The position numbers were made by a program, and so were the translations under genes. From contig VYCX01000329.1 of assembly GCA_009843725.1 (NCBI GenBank), forward strand, positions 6,200 through 22,491: DNA of 16,292 nt, given 5' to 3'. Each line of letters opens with the position of its first letter. Within the stretch, counting starts at the first letter, position 1. Below are positions 16,248 to 16,292 of this stretch, piece by piece. Under the pieces are notes generated by a model. It had not been told where the DNA came from. It did no database searches and saw only the letters and a program-made list of their open reading frames with translations. This DNA comes from Boseongicola sp. SB0675_bin_26. GTDB lineage: Bacteria; Pseudomonadota; Alphaproteobacteria; Rhodobacterales; Rhodobacteraceae.

Positions 16248-16268
16248 GACGCGCCACGCTGGCGCGTC
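16248..16268. repeat. Strong 9-bp hairpin upstream of the sodium channel gene
   Basis: GACGCGCCA (16248-16256) and TGGCGCGTC (16260-16268) are perfect reverse complements around a CGC loop. No T-run follows on either strand. It lies about 130 nt upstream of the channel start and could be an operator, or the hairpin of a transcript from outside the window. A smaller TGTG-CGC-CACA hairpin follows. Confidence 0.5.
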
Positions 16269-16292
16269 GCCAATGTGCGCCACACTGTGCAT

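Noticed and set aside
1..16292. CRISPR array, tRNA/rRNA genes, intact insertion sequence, prophage or known defence operon
   Set aside because: I looked for regularly spaced repeats, cloverleaf-like segments, transposase and integrase motifs and found none that hold up.

Overview
The window looks like a chromosomal segment of an alphaproteobacterium, most likely of the order Rhodobacterales. Three things point that way. The housekeeping order trpD-trpC-moaC-moeA-lexA-gltX-gltA is one I associate with that group. The lexA promoter carries a GAAC-N7-GAAC operator, the reverse complement of the alphaproteobacterial GTTC-N7-GTTC SOS box. A ccmF-ccmH cytochrome c maturation pair sits beside a PaaG-like gene. 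The genus cannot be settled from the sequence.

Layout. Positions 1-9914 are transcribed rightward. They begin with the 3' end of trpD, then a family 1 uracil-DNA glycosylase wedged between trpD and trpC, then a tightly overlapping trpC-moaC-moeA unit (tryptophan and molybdenum cofactor synthesis). An accessory stretch of about 2.4 kb follows (3753-6127). It holds a DEDDh 3'-5' exonuclease, a decayed YefM-YoeB toxin-antitoxin module and about 1.2 kb with no recognisable gene. Next come lexA with a legible promoter and SOS operator, then gltX and gltA. The rest of the window (9936-16115) is transcribed leftward and meets gltA tail to tail: a PaaG-like enoyl-CoA hydratase/isomerase, ccmH and ccmF, then after a 0.67 kb gap the Na+/H+ antiporter nhaA and a bacterial voltage-gated sodium channel.

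How the genes fit together. TrpD and TrpC act in tryptophan synthesis. MoaC and MoeA act at an early and the final step of Moco synthesis. LexA controls the SOS response, and the glycosylase and exonuclease are also DNA-metabolism proteins, but neither shows a SOS box upstream. CcmF and CcmH ligate haem to apocytochrome c in the periplasm. NhaA and the NaChBac-type channel both handle Na+, which suits a marine or saline habitat.

The most informative discovery is the broken toxin-antitoxin pair at 5169-5717. The toxin reading frame can be restored by adding back one base near position 5563, which recovers a full YoeB-like sequence. I did not find convincing evidence for a wholly new system. 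The best candidates for follow-up are the moeA-lexA accessory stretch, the repeat-bearing intergenic regions and the paired sodium channel and antiporter.
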